NCBI RefSeq assembly: GCF_002149015.1
Contig: NZ_NGFO01000019.1
Coordinates: 42,424-106,423, forward strand
Direction: 5' to 3'
Source of the DNA: Gordonia lacunae
GTDB lineage: Bacteria; Actinomycetota; Actinomycetes; Mycobacteriales; Mycobacteriaceae
DNA: 64,000 bases
Within the stretch, counting starts at the first letter, position 1, and each line of letters begins with the position of its first letter. This document shows, in pieces, positions 33,892 through 42,715 of this stretch. The notes under the pieces were generated by a model. The model was not told the origin of the DNA and searched no databases. It was given only the letters and a program-made list of their open reading frames with translations. The translations under genes were made by a program, and so were the position numbers.

Positions 33892-35034
33892 ATGACTCCG
33901 ACCGCCGAGATGACCGACTCGTCAGCGCCGTCTGCACAGTCGGTCTCCCCGGCCTGCGACCTGCACTCCATCGACTCCTCGACGACCGATCTCGAACTCG
34001 TCGAGGAAGTGCTGGCCGGTCACTTCCGTCGCCATGCCACGATCCTGCAGCAGGTCGGGCCGGAACTGACGCCCGCGATCGACGTCGTGTCGGCGCGGAT
34101 CGGCGGCGGCAAGCGCCTGCGTGCGTCCTTCTGCCTGTGGGGAGCGCGTGGCGCAGCCGACGGGCGGACCGTTCCGGGGATCGTCGAGATGGCGGCGGCG
34201 ATCGAACTGTTCCATCTCGCCGCCCTGGTGCACGACGACGTCATGGACGACAGCGACGTCCGTCGCGGCCTCCCCACCGTGCACCGCCACTTCGCCGACG
34301 ACCATGCGCGCGCGCAGCGTCGTGGAGATGCCGAGCGCCACGGCACCGCCGTGGCGATCCTCGTCGGCGACATGTGCCTGTCCTGGTCCGACGACCTGGC
34401 CGCCGCGGCTGCCGACGACGTGACCCCGGACGTCCGTCGAGCCGTCCGCGACACCTGGTCGACGATGCGTGACGAGGCGTATGGGGGCCAGTACCTGGAC
34501 ATGCTGAGTCAGACCGAGGAGACCACCGACGCCGACCGCACGGCGCGCATCCTGCGCTACAAGAGCGCGCGCTACACGATCGGGCAACCGCTGCGGCTCG
34601 GTGGCACGCTCGCCGGCGCGCCTGCGGACCTCCTCGAGGCCTACGATCGGATCGGACTCACCGCGGGCGAGGCCTTCCAGCTCCGCGACGACATCCTCGG
34701 CGTCTTCGGTGACGAGAAGGTCACCGGCAAGCCCGCCATCGACGACCTACGGGAAGGCAAGCGCACCATGCTCATCGCGGCGGCCGAGGAATCGGCGGGG
34801 CGGATGGAGCGCCGCGTCATGGCCGACTGCCTCGGCAATCCGGAGCTCGACGCGGACGGTGCCGCGCGCATGCGCGAAGTGCTGCACTCCACCGGCGCCG
34901 TCGAACGCGTCGAACAGCGCATCGTCGACCTCGCCGAGGAAGCGCTCGGCATCGTCGCCGGCGCACCGATGGATTCGCACAGCCGGTGCGCCCTGACCGC
35001 CCTGATCGAACGCTGCGTGTGGCGGCGCGCATGA
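33892..35034 (+). CDS. crtE: polyprenyl synthetase (geranylgeranyl diphosphate synthase)
   Basis: This is a 380-residue trans-isoprenyl diphosphate synthase. It condenses IPP with allylic diphosphates to make GGPP for carotenoids. The first Asp-rich motif is HDDVMDDSDVRRG (DDxxxxD form, near residue 110), the second is QLRDDILGVFGD (near 264), with GGKRLRASFCLWG upstream as the substrate-binding Lys-Arg block. It begins the plus-strand carotenoid operon; the next gene starts inside its stop (ATGA). The N-terminal 40 residues are variable. Confidence 0.93.
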   Translation: MTPTAEMTDSSAPSAQSVSPACDLHSIDSSTTDLELVEEVLAGHFRRHATILQQVGPELTPAIDVVSARIGGGKRLRASFCLWGARGAADGRTVPGIVEMAAAIELFHLAALVHDDVMDDSDVRRGLPTVHRHFADDHARAQRRGDAERHGTAVAILVGDMCLSWSDDLAAAAADDVTPDVRRAVRDTWSTMRDEAYGGQYLDMLSQTEETTDADRTARILRYKSARYTIGQPLRLGGTLAGAPADLLEAYDRIGLTAGEAFQLRDDILGVFGDEKVTGKPAIDDLREGKRTMLIAAAEESAGRMERRVMADCLGNPELDADGAARMREVLHSTGAVERVEQRIVDLAEEALGIVAGAPMDSHSRCALTALIERCVWRRA

Positions 35035-35747
35035 CCGTACCCTCCGGACCGACAGTCGAACTCCGCGTCTGGGGTGTCGACCGGGTTCTGCCTGCCCTGG
35101 GACGGATGTCGTCGAGTCGCCGGGCCCTTCGCCGCGCGCCCGGTCTCCGTTTCGTCAAACTCCTCGGCACCGGCACCGCCCGCACGTTCACCCTGGAGAG
35201 CGCCGACCTGAAGCACTGGGCGGCGCTCACCGTCTGGCACGACGACGAATCCGCGTCGGCAGCAGGCGACTCCGCTGTCTTTCGCCGCTGGCAGGACGCG
35301 AGTACCGAGGAACTGCGGGTCACCATGCGACCGCTCCGATCGAAAGGACGATGGTCACGCGTCGACCCGTTCGAGACGACGCACTCGTCCACCGGTCACC
35401 GCACACCCGGCCCCGGATGGACGGGCCCCGTCGCCGCGTTGACCCGAGCTCGGCTGCGGCCCACGAAGATGGCCTCGTTCTGGCGCGCCGTCCCCCCGGT
35501 GGCATCCGAACTCGCCGGGGCACAGGGCAATCGGCTGGCCCTCGGCGTCGGTGAACTCCCGGTCGGGGTGCAGGGCACCTTCTCGATCTGGGACTCGGCA
35601 CAGGATCTGACCGACTTCGCCTATCGCTCACCCGCACATCTGTCGGCGGTCCGGCGCACCGCACCGTCGCGCTGGTATGCCGAAGAGTTGTTCGCGCGTC
35701 TCGCCGTCACGGATGTCGCCGGCACCTATGAGGGGAGGTCGGCGTGA
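35031..35747 (+). CDS. CrtA-like (spheroidene monooxygenase-type) protein
   Basis: This is a 238-residue protein with the length and blocks of spheroidene monooxygenase-like proteins: LRFVKLLGTGTARTF near residue 36, and FAYRSPAHLSAVRRTAPSRW with YAEELFARLAV at the C-terminus. CrtA adds keto groups at C-2 of acyclic carotenoids. It overlaps crtE by 4 nt and the hydratase-like gene by 4 nt, so it is embedded in the carotenoid operon. Oxygenation of the end product is the likely role, though many actinobacterial homologues are untested. The start at ATG 35031 was chosen for the overlap; the frame extends upstream. Confidence 0.75.
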   Translation: MTVPSGPTVELRVWGVDRVLPALGRMSSSRRALRRAPGLRFVKLLGTGTARTFTLESADLKHWAALTVWHDDESASAAGDSAVFRRWQDASTEELRVTMRPLRSKGRWSRVDPFETTHSSTGHRTPGPGWTGPVAALTRARLRPTKMASFWRAVPPVASELAGAQGNRLALGVGELPVGVQGTFSIWDSAQDLTDFAYRSPAHLSAVRRTAPSRWYAEELFARLAVTDVAGTYEGRSA

Positions 35748-36625
35748 GTCTCCTCGACGGCACCGCTTCTCGCCGTTCGGACCCGTCCTCCCGATCGCGG
35801 CGAACCGCGGACACAGTCTCCTGGAACCGCGGGCTGGTCACCCTGTCGTGGGTGTTGCTGGCCGCCACGATCGGTGTCCAGATCGCGTTCCCGCTGACCG
35901 GCGGCGGCACCCTGCCGCTGACCATCGCAAGCGTGCTCCTGCTGGCGTCGGCCTCGCTCGTCCATGTCGCCGCGACCCGTGGTGCCCTCGCCGCCGCCGC
36001 GCTCGCGGTGGTGGCCGGCGGAGGCGGTCTCATCGCCGAATCCATCGGTGTGAGTATCGGATTCCCCTTCGGTACGTACGAGTACACCGACGGCCTGGGA
36101 CTGAAGGTCCTCGGCGTGCCGGTCCTGGTCCCGCTGGCCTGGATCATGATGTCGTGGCCGGCTCTGGTCGTGACCCGACGCCTCGTCCGTGCGATGGGCA
36201 TCGCCGGACGATGGGCGCGGCCCGCCACTGCGGTGGTGGGTGCCTACGCGCTCACGGCCTGGGACGTGTTCCTCGACCCACAGATGGTCGATCAGGGCAA
36301 CTGGGTGTGGCGGTATCCGACACCGTCGCTCCCCGGGGTCGCCGACATCCCGTTGACGAACTTCGCCGGTTGGCTGCTGGTCTCATTTCTCATCGTCGCG
36401 ACGCTGGATCTCGTGATCCGCCGCGACGAGAACGCCGAGACCGACCGCGCCGGAATGGATGCCGTTCCCGTGACGGCATACCTGTGGACCTACTTCTCCT
36501 CGGTGATGGCGCACGCGGTCTTCTTCGGCCGCCCATCGGTCGCCCTCACCGGCGGCCTCGTCATGGGTGTCGTCGCCATCCCGCTGCTGGTCGTCGAGAT
36601 CCGGAGTCGCCGTGCGGGTGTCTGA
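35744..36625 (+). CDS. cruF: carotenoid biosynthesis protein, CruF-like hydratase (DUF422)
   Basis: This is a 293-residue membrane protein with about seven spans, of the DUF422/CruF family. Blocks such as FPFGTYEYTDGLGLKVLGVP and ALTAWDVFLDPQMVDQGNWV are diagnostic. CruF in cyanobacteria and Deinococcus hydrates the psi-end of gamma-carotene or related compounds at C-1'. The GTG at 35744 overlaps the preceding stop (GTGA). Its place directly before a glycosyltransferase (CruG-like) matches the cyanobacterial cruF-cruG order. The expected product is a 1'-hydroxy carotenoid ready for glycosylation. Confidence 0.87.
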   Translation: MSLLDGTASRRSDPSSRSRRTADTVSWNRGLVTLSWVLLAATIGVQIAFPLTGGGTLPLTIASVLLLASASLVHVAATRGALAAAALAVVAGGGGLIAESIGVSIGFPFGTYEYTDGLGLKVLGVPVLVPLAWIMMSWPALVVTRRLVRAMGIAGRWARPATAVVGAYALTAWDVFLDPQMVDQGNWVWRYPTPSLPGVADIPLTNFAGWLLVSFLIVATLDLVIRRDENAETDRAGMDAVPVTAYLWTYFSSVMAHAVFFGRPSVALTGGLVMGVVAIPLLVVEIRSRRAGV

Positions 36626-37745
36626 CCTGCTGCGTCCGCTGGTCATCACGGGTACCGCGCTGTCGCTGGCGTCGCTGGTCCTGACGCTCGACAATGCGCG
36701 TCGGGTGCGCCGGCCCGACCTGATCGACCTCCCTGCGCCGGAACCACTCTCGGTGCTCATCCCGATGCGGAACGAGGTCGAGACCGCAGAACGGTGCCTC
36801 CAGGCAGTCCTCGAAGCCGCAGACCGTTGGCCCGGGCCGATCCGCATCCTCGTGCTCGACGACGGCTCGGTGGACGGGACCGACGCCGTGCTGGCCCGGC
36901 TCGCCGCGCTGGACGACCGGATTCGTGTGCACCCCGGCACCGCACCGCCGCCCGGTTGGCTCGGAAAGAGCTGGGCCTGCGCCCAACTCGCGGACAAGGC
37001 CTTCCCCGACGGGGTCCACGTCTTCCTCGACGCCGACGTGGTGGTCGAGCCACACGCCTTCACGTCGTCGTTCGCCCTTCTCCGCAACGCCGGACTCGAT
37101 CTGGTGAGCCCCTACCCACGGCAGGTCGCTGTCGGCACGGGTGAGCGACTGGTACAGCCGCTCCTGCAATGGTCGTGGCTGAGCACACTGCCGCTCGGCC
37201 TCGCCGAGCGCTCGTCGCGCGAATCCCTCTCGGCCGCCAATGGTCAGTTCCTGGTGGTCGATGCCGCGGCATATCACCGCGCCGGGGGGCACGCGGCGGT
37301 GCACGACGTCGTGCTCGAGGACATCGCATTGTTGCGCGCGATCAAGGCGGCCGGTGGCCGCGGGGTGGTGGCAGAGGGAAGCGACGTCGCCACCTGCCGG
37401 ATGTACCACGGTTGGCGAGAGGTCCGCGCGGGCTACCGCAAGTCGCTGTGGTCCGCCTTCGGGTCGCCGGGCGGAACACTTGGCGTGACCGGCCTGCTGT
37501 GCCTGATGTACGTACTGCCCGCGGCGGCAGCACTGTTCGGTTCCCGGGTGGGGTTCGTCGGCTATCTGGCCGGCGTTGCCTCGCGGGCAGTCGCGGCGCG
37601 CAGCACCGGTGGCCGCGATTGGCCCGACGCCTTCGGCCACCCGCTGTCGATACTCGTGTTCACCGGCCTCGCAGTCGATTCGACGCTGGCCCGGCACCGC
37701 GGGGAGCTCGAATGGAAGGGACGACCCATCGAGGTCAGTCGATGA
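36612..37745 (+). CDS. cruG: family 2 glycosyltransferase, CruG-like
   Basis: This is a 377-residue GT2 enzyme with an N-terminal span, the nucleotide-sugar site LSVLIPMRNEVETAERCL and ILVLDDGSVDGTDAV, the DxD-type HVFLDADVVVEP, then LEDIALLRAIKAAGGRG, and C-terminal spans. By order after cruF it likely adds a sugar to the 1'-hydroxyl of the carotenoid. GTG 36612, with CGGAG upstream, overlaps the cruF stop by 14 nt; GTG 36618 is also possible. The stop overlaps the next gene by 4 nt. Confidence 0.85.
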   Translation: MRVSDLLRPLVITGTALSLASLVLTLDNARRVRRPDLIDLPAPEPLSVLIPMRNEVETAERCLQAVLEAADRWPGPIRILVLDDGSVDGTDAVLARLAALDDRIRVHPGTAPPPGWLGKSWACAQLADKAFPDGVHVFLDADVVVEPHAFTSSFALLRNAGLDLVSPYPRQVAVGTGERLVQPLLQWSWLSTLPLGLAERSSRESLSAANGQFLVVDAAAYHRAGGHAAVHDVVLEDIALLRAIKAAGGRGVVAEGSDVATCRMYHGWREVRAGYRKSLWSAFGSPGGTLGVTGLLCLMYVLPAAAALFGSRVGFVGYLAGVASRAVAARSTGGRDWPDAFGHPLSILVFTGLAVDSTLARHRGELEWKGRPIEVSR

Positions 37746-39238
37746 CCGGCGTTCTCGTCATCGGTGCGGGCGTCGGCGGACTGGCCGCCGCCATGCGCCT
37801 TGCCGCGACCGGCCACGACGTCACCGTCCTCGAGCAGTTCGATGACGTGGGCGGCAAGCTGGGGGTCATCGAGCACGACGGTTTCGTGTTCGACACCGGG
37901 CCGTCGCTCGTCACCATGCCGCACGTGTTCGCCGAACTCTTCGCGGCGACAGGATCGTCGATCCACGACTCTTTGACCCTGGAACGACTCTCCGTCGCCG
38001 CCCGGTACCGGTTTCCCGACGGCACCGAGCTGGACATGCCGGGAACTCTCGACGACATCCCGGACGCTCTCGACGCCGCTCTCGGACCGGGGCGGGGTGC
38101 CGAGTGGTCATCGTTCTTGGAACGCGCACAACGTGTCTGGGACGTCACGCACGAGCCCTTCCTGGAATCACCGATGAGCATCCGCACGATGGTCGGCGGA
38201 ATCGCCACCCCTTCGGACGTACGCACCGTAGCGCCGTGGCGGACGTTGCGCGGTCTCGGCGAGAGTTACCTCGACGACCCGCGGTTGCGTATGTTGCTCG
38301 ACCGCTATGCGACCTACACCGGTTCCGACCCGCGCCGGGCACCAGCGGCACTGGCCTCCGTGCCATGGTCCGAGCAGGCGTTCGGATCGTGGTACGTACG
38401 AGGCGGGTTGGGCCGCATCGCGAGTGCGATGCGCGACCGTCTCACCGAACTCGGCGGACGGATCGAACTGGGTGTCGAGGTCGACCGGATCACGGTGGAC
38501 CGCAACGGCCGAGCCGATGGCGTGGTGCTCACCGACGGAAGCCGACGCCAGGCCGATCTGGTCGTCGCGAACGCCGACGCCCGGCAGGTCTACGACCGCC
38601 TCGTGCCGCGCCGCGCCGCACGCCGGCCCGCGGCACTGCTACGACGGACGACGCCGTCGCTGTCCGGATTCGTACTCCTCCTCGCCCTCGACGACCCGCC
38701 GCCGCACCCACACCACCAGGTGCTGTTCGCCGAGGACTACGACGAGGAGTTCGACGCGGTCTTCGGATTCCGCGGCCCACCGCGTCCCGTCGCGCGACCG
38801 ACCGTGTACATCTCGGCCCCCAGCGATCCCGAGATCGTGCCGGACCCGGGAACGGGTGCGTGGTTCGTGCTGGTGAACGCACCCCGGCACGATCCCGGGC
38901 ACGGCGTCGACTGGGACGCCCAAGGTGTGACCGATGCGTACGCCGACCAGATCCTCGAGGTGATGGCCGATCGTGGACTCGACGTGACCGGCCACGTGCG
39001 CCACCGTCTGATCGTCTCGCCCGCCGACCTCGAACGTCGGACCAGGACACCGGGCGGCTCGATCTACGGGTCGTCGTCGAACGGACCCCGCTCCGCGTTC
39101 CTGCGGCCGTCGAACACCTCACCGGTGCCGGGCCTCTACCTCGTCGGCGGATCGTCGCACCCCGGTGGCGGCCTGCCGCTCGTGGTCATGTCGGCGAAGA
39201 TCGTCGCCGATCTGATCGGTCCGGCCGAACGCCGGTGA
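37742..39238 (+). CDS. carotenoid desaturase, CrtD-like (CrtI family)
   Basis: This is a 498-residue FAD-dependent desaturase. The N-terminal dinucleotide fold is VLVIGAGVGGLAAAMRLAA, with the phytoene-desaturase block FDTGPSLVTMPHVFAELF. The C-terminal signature is YLVGGSSHPGGGLPLVVMSA. A second CrtI-type gene (40065-41672) is present, so this one is probably the C-3',4' desaturase (CrtD type) acting after hydration. ATG 37742 overlaps the glycosyltransferase stop (ATGA); the frame extends far upstream as shadow. It is the last gene of the plus-strand operon. Confidence 0.87.
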   Translation: MTGVLVIGAGVGGLAAAMRLAATGHDVTVLEQFDDVGGKLGVIEHDGFVFDTGPSLVTMPHVFAELFAATGSSIHDSLTLERLSVAARYRFPDGTELDMPGTLDDIPDALDAALGPGRGAEWSSFLERAQRVWDVTHEPFLESPMSIRTMVGGIATPSDVRTVAPWRTLRGLGESYLDDPRLRMLLDRYATYTGSDPRRAPAALASVPWSEQAFGSWYVRGGLGRIASAMRDRLTELGGRIELGVEVDRITVDRNGRADGVVLTDGSRRQADLVVANADARQVYDRLVPRRAARRPAALLRRTTPSLSGFVLLLALDDPPPHPHHQVLFAEDYDEEFDAVFGFRGPPRPVARPTVYISAPSDPEIVPDPGTGAWFVLVNAPRHDPGHGVDWDAQGVTDAYADQILEVMADRGLDVTGHVRHRLIVSPADLERRTRTPGGSIYGSSSNGPRSAFLRPSNTSPVPGLYLVGGSSHPGGGLPLVVMSAKIVADLIGPAERR

Positions 39239-39264
39239 TCGCGGGGGCCTCCTCGTCGGGGCCG

Positions 39265-39717
39265 TCAGCGCGGATCGATGCGAAACACGGCGCATCGCCC
39301 CGCCGCCGCAGCGAAGGCATCCGGGGTCACATCGTCGACCACTCCCGCGTCCTTCATCATCTTCGGGCCGTCGGTACCCGCCAGCTCCGGCCAGGCACGA
39401 AGCACCGGAACGGCCTCCTCGGCCGAGAGTTCGACAAGGCGGACGTCGCTCACCGTGCCCCCGACGGACAGCTGCGCGACCCCGTCGGCCGCACGAACGT
39501 TGCTTGCCCAGTCCGCCCCGGGAAACCCTTCGAGCAGGTAGCGCTCACCGCTCAGGTCGATCACGGTCAGCGGCGTCCGTCGCGGCTTGCCGGTGCGCCG
39601 TCCGGCGACGACGAGGACCGGCAACTCCTTCATCCCGCCGAATCGCTGCAGCACGAGGAAGACCTTGTTCATCGGCTTGAGCCAACGCGGGGCGGGGGTG
39701 TGCTGGGGCTTGGGCAT
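39265..39717 (-). CDS. nitroreductase/quinone-reductase family (F420-type, DDN-like) protein
   Basis: This is a 150-residue protein of the deazaflavin-dependent nitroreductase group. It shows the split-barrel start NKVFLVLQRFGGMKELPVLV, then GRRTGKPRRTPLTVIDL and the cofactor-binding GADWASNVRA (N-W-x-x-N-x-R-A type motif). Such enzymes use F420H2 to reduce quinones or enones in actinobacteria. I chose ATG 39717 over 39750. It is convergent with the carotenoid operon and lies between its two halves, but its role there is unclear. Confidence 0.85.
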   Translation of the reverse strand: MPKPQHTPAPRWLKPMNKVFLVLQRFGGMKELPVLVVAGRRTGKPRRTPLTVIDLSGERYLLEGFPGADWASNVRAADGVAQLSVGGTVSDVRLVELSAEEAVPVLRAWPELAGTDGPKMMKDAGVVDDVTPDAFAAAAGRCAVFRIDPR

Positions 39718-39795
39718 CGTCAGCTCGCTTCTGGCGGTCAGTTGGTACACAACAGACTACCCCGTACACCGTACGGTGATAGAGCGAGCATCACC

Positions 39796-39963
39796 TCAGA
39801 CCCGGTCGCGGTAGCTGTACGCGTGACCGCCCAGGGACGCGGTCACGACCGCAACCGGAACACGGGAGGCCTGCAGGTTTCGCCGCTCCTCCGGGGTGAG
39901 ATCCCGCCGCGACCACATCCACCGCGGGGCGCGCCACCATGAACTCGTCCGTGTCTTCTCCAT
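39796..39963 (-). CDS. small basic protein of unknown function, 55 residues
   Basis: This frame of 55 codons starts at ATG 39963 with AAAGGTG upstream. It encodes an Arg/Trp-rich N-terminus (MEKTRTSSWWRAPRWMWSRR) followed by DLTPEERRNLQASRVPVAVV and a Tyr-rich end. No family is recognised. Its LTPEER-like helical start and good codon use support a real gene; it sits in the gap between the convergent halves of the carotenoid cluster. Confidence 0.5.
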   Translation of the reverse strand: MEKTRTSSWWRAPRWMWSRRDLTPEERRNLQASRVPVAVVTASLGGHAYSYRDRV

Positions 39964-40064
39964 GTCACCCGGCACCTTTCGCCTGCTCGCTGTGAGCACT
40001 GTCACTCGCTCATACCCGGGTGACCTGGGTGTCAAACCTCCGAACGACAGCTCGTCATCGCAGG

Positions 40065-41672
40065 TCAGCGGTTCGCACCCGGCATCGGCCCGACCGACCG
40101 GTCACCGCGGAGCTTCTTGCGGATGAGTTCGGCACTGATCAGACACATCGGGAGCCCGATGCCGGGACGGGTGCTCGACCCCGCGTAGTAGAGCCCGTCG
40201 ACCTTGCGTGACCGGTTGGTCGAGCGCAGAAACGCGCTCTGACGCAGAGTATGCGCCGGACCAAGTGCGCCCCCGCACCAAGAGTTGACCGAGTCGACGA
40301 AGTCGGCGGGGCCGATGGTGCGACGGACGACGACGCGATCGGCGAGGTCGGGGACGCCCGCCCACTGCCCGATCATCGAGATGGCGCGATCGGTCACCTT
40401 CTCGATGTCGGGGTCACCGCCACCGTCCACACCGCCGTGGCCGAGACCCGGATCGGGCGGAACCGGCACCAGGATGAAGAGGTTCTCCGAATCCGACGGC
40501 GCGACCGAGGAATCGGTGGCCGAGGGCTTGCACACGTAGAGCGACGCCGGGTCCGGAACACGCGTGGGGCTCTCGAAGATGGCGTCGAAGTTGGTCTTCC
40601 AGTCATCGGTGAAGAACAACGAATGGTGTGCCAGTTCGGGCACCTCGCCGCGCACTCCCAGGAGCGCCAGCACCGCTCCCGGACCGGACGTGGCGCGGTC
40701 CCAGTAGCGTTCGGGGAAGGTCTGCAACTCTCCGGGCAGCAACCGCGTCTCGAGATGGTGCAGATCGGCGGCGCCGATCACGATGTCCGCGACGACATCC
40801 CGCGATACACCGACAGCATCCTCGACGCGAACCCCGGCCACCTCGGCGCGTCGGCGCCACCGCGCCGACCGCGTTCCGGTGTGCTCCCGCGTGAGGACGG
40901 CGGTCGCGGCCGTCCCCGTGTGGAACCGGACGCCGCGTTCACGCGCCACCCGTTCCAGTGCGTCGACAAGAGTGGTGAAGCCGCCGTTGGGATATCGCAC
41001 GCCGTCGGCGAGGTCGAGCCAGCTCATCAGGTGGTACATCGCGGGGGTGCGCTCGGGCGAGGACCCGAGGAACACCGCCGGGTACCCGAGAACCTGGCGG
41101 AGCCTGCGGTCGGTGAACCGTGCGGCGATGTAGGACTGCAGGGACGTCGTCAGCAGGGTGACCAGGGTCTTCGCGTGCCGCAGCACCGGGCGGCCCAGGA
41201 AGGCGCGCGGCGAGTCGAAGCTGGTGTAGAGAAAACGTTCCACAGCAAGGTCATACGCCTGCCTACCGGTCCGCAGGTAGTCGTCGAGTGCGGCTCCGGC
41301 CCCGGGCTCGATCTCCTCGAACAGGGCACGGTTGCGCTCACGGTCGCCGAAGACGTCGATCGGTTTCTCGTCGGAATCCGTGCTGTCGCCGAAGAACACC
41401 CGGTAACCGGGATCGAGGCGGACCAGATCGAGCTGCTCGGCGGTCGACGTCCCGAGCATCTCGAAGAAGTGATCGAAGACCTCGGGCATCAACCACCACG
41501 ACGGCCCGGTGTCGAAGCGGAACCCGTCGCGATCCCAGGAGCCGGCGCGGCCACCGAGTTCGTCGTTCTTCTCGACGAGATCGACATCGTGCCCGTCGTG
41601 GGCGAGAAGCGCAGCGGTGGCCAGTCCGGCGACTCCGCCACCGATGACGACAACGCGTCGGGGGTCGGTCAT
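40065..41672 (-). CDS. crtI: phytoene desaturase
   Basis: This is a 535-residue CrtI. It removes hydrogens from phytoene to give neurosporene or lycopene with FAD. The N-terminal fold is VVVIGGGVAGLATAALLAHD, the block FDTGPSWWLMPEVFDHFF follows, and the C-terminal signature reads GLYYAGSSTRPGIGLPMCL. I chose ATG 41672 for GAGG upstream; ATG 41729 would overlap the crtB stop by 4 nt (ATGA) and add 19 basic residues, which is also possible given the coupling seen in this cluster. It is third in the idi-crtB-crtI operon. Confidence 0.93.
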   Translation of the reverse strand: MTDPRRVVVIGGGVAGLATAALLAHDGHDVDLVEKNDELGGRAGSWDRDGFRFDTGPSWWLMPEVFDHFFEMLGTSTAEQLDLVRLDPGYRVFFGDSTDSDEKPIDVFGDRERNRALFEEIEPGAGAALDDYLRTGRQAYDLAVERFLYTSFDSPRAFLGRPVLRHAKTLVTLLTTSLQSYIAARFTDRRLRQVLGYPAVFLGSSPERTPAMYHLMSWLDLADGVRYPNGGFTTLVDALERVARERGVRFHTGTAATAVLTREHTGTRSARWRRRAEVAGVRVEDAVGVSRDVVADIVIGAADLHHLETRLLPGELQTFPERYWDRATSGPGAVLALLGVRGEVPELAHHSLFFTDDWKTNFDAIFESPTRVPDPASLYVCKPSATDSSVAPSDSENLFILVPVPPDPGLGHGGVDGGGDPDIEKVTDRAISMIGQWAGVPDLADRVVVRRTIGPADFVDSVNSWCGGALGPAHTLRQSAFLRSTNRSRKVDGLYYAGSSTRPGIGLPMCLISAELIRKKLRGDRSVGPMPGANR

Positions 41673-41725
41673 TCGTTGGCCTCGTTTCCGCGGGGACCAC
41701 CGCAGACGGCGCGTTCGGGACCCGC

Positions 41726-42715
41726 TCATGCGTTGGCCTTACGTCGATGGAGGCCGAAGGCCTCGGCGCGTGGGGCGGTGCGGGGCATGCCGCGCCGTGC
41801 GACGGCTGCCGCCGCGATCCTGGCCTTGCCCGCGCTCGGCACCCGGACGCGGGTACGACGGGCCTCGGTGGCCGACGACTCGCGCAGCCGAGCGGTCAGC
41901 TCAGCGAACAGATCGTGCGCGGTACACACCGCGACCCGGCTGCCGGCCGGCAGGTGCGGGATGGCCGCCGCGGCGGCCGTGAGGTCGAGGTCGATGTCGT
42001 CCAGCCAGAGCGCCCAGGCCGAATCCGCCGGATCGTCGGGATCGAGGCCGACCAGATAGCGTCGCCCCAGCCCGTCGCTGTCCTCGCCGAAGTCGCGCAG
42101 GAAGTTGATCTTCTGGAAGGCCGCGCCCAGCCGTTGGGCACCCGGTGCGAGGTGGTCGTACCGGGCCGCCGATTTGGGTTCGTCGGCGAGGAACGCGCGC
42201 AGGCACATCAGGCCGACCACCTCGGCCGAGCCGTAGATGTAGGTGGCCAGTGTGTCGAAATCGTGCTGGACCTGGGTCAGGTCGCTGCGCATCGAATCGA
42301 AGAACGGTGCCACCAGATCGAGGTCGACACCGACGCGGCGGGCCGTCTGGGCAAAGGCGTGCACGACGAGGTTGCTGCTCGACCCGGTGACCAGCGCGAC
42401 GCTGGTCTGCTCTTCGAGTTGGTCGAGCTCGTTGCTGCGGTCGACGAGTCCCTGCTCGGGGCGCGGCGCGTCGACGATCTCGTCCGCCACCCGGACGAGC
42501 GCGTAGATGTTCTGGACGTCGCGCCGGATCCGCGGGGTGAGCAGACGCGATGCGAGCCCGAACGAACTCGAGTACGACCTGATCACCATCGCCGCGCACG
42601 CCTCCGCGACCTCGTCGTATCGCCGATGTGGTGGGACCACCTCGGTGTGACCGGGAATGTGCATCATCCGACCGCTCCTCGACCTGGTGCCTTCAACGGG
42701 TTTGCCTGACGTCAT
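41726..42715 (-). CDS. crtB: phytoene synthase
   Basis: This is a 329-residue squalene/phytoene synthase. It joins two GGPP to phytoene. The first Asp-rich motif is VRVADEIVDAP, the second is NFLRDFGEDSDGLGRRYL (DxxxD), with YSSSFGLASRLLTPRIRRDV at the start. ATG 42715 overlaps the idi stop by 4 nt, and the stop overlaps an upstream crtI start option. A longer open frame upstream is antisense shadow across idi. Confidence 0.93.
   Translation of the reverse strand: MTSGKPVEGTRSRSGRMMHIPGHTEVVPPHRRYDEVAEACAAMVIRSYSSSFGLASRLLTPRIRRDVQNIYALVRVADEIVDAPRPEQGLVDRSNELDQLEEQTSVALVTGSSSNLVVHAFAQTARRVGVDLDLVAPFFDSMRSDLTQVQHDFDTLATYIYGSAEVVGLMCLRAFLADEPKSAARYDHLAPGAQRLGAAFQKINFLRDFGEDSDGLGRRYLVGLDPDDPADSAWALWLDDIDLDLTAAAAAIPHLPAGSRVAVCTAHDLFAELTARLRESSATEARRTRVRVPSAGKARIAAAAVARRGMPRTAPRAEAFGLHRRKANA

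Noticed and set aside
31602..34472. A 956-residue plus-strand open frame
   Set aside because: It overlaps the glycosyltransferase and crtE genes in another frame and is Arg/Pro/Gly-rich shadow translation of GC-rich coding DNA.
37169..37741. A 190-codon extension of the carotenoid desaturase
   Set aside because: The extension lies within the glycosyltransferase gene in another frame, and ATG 37742 has the 4-nt overlap and the correct FAD-fold start.
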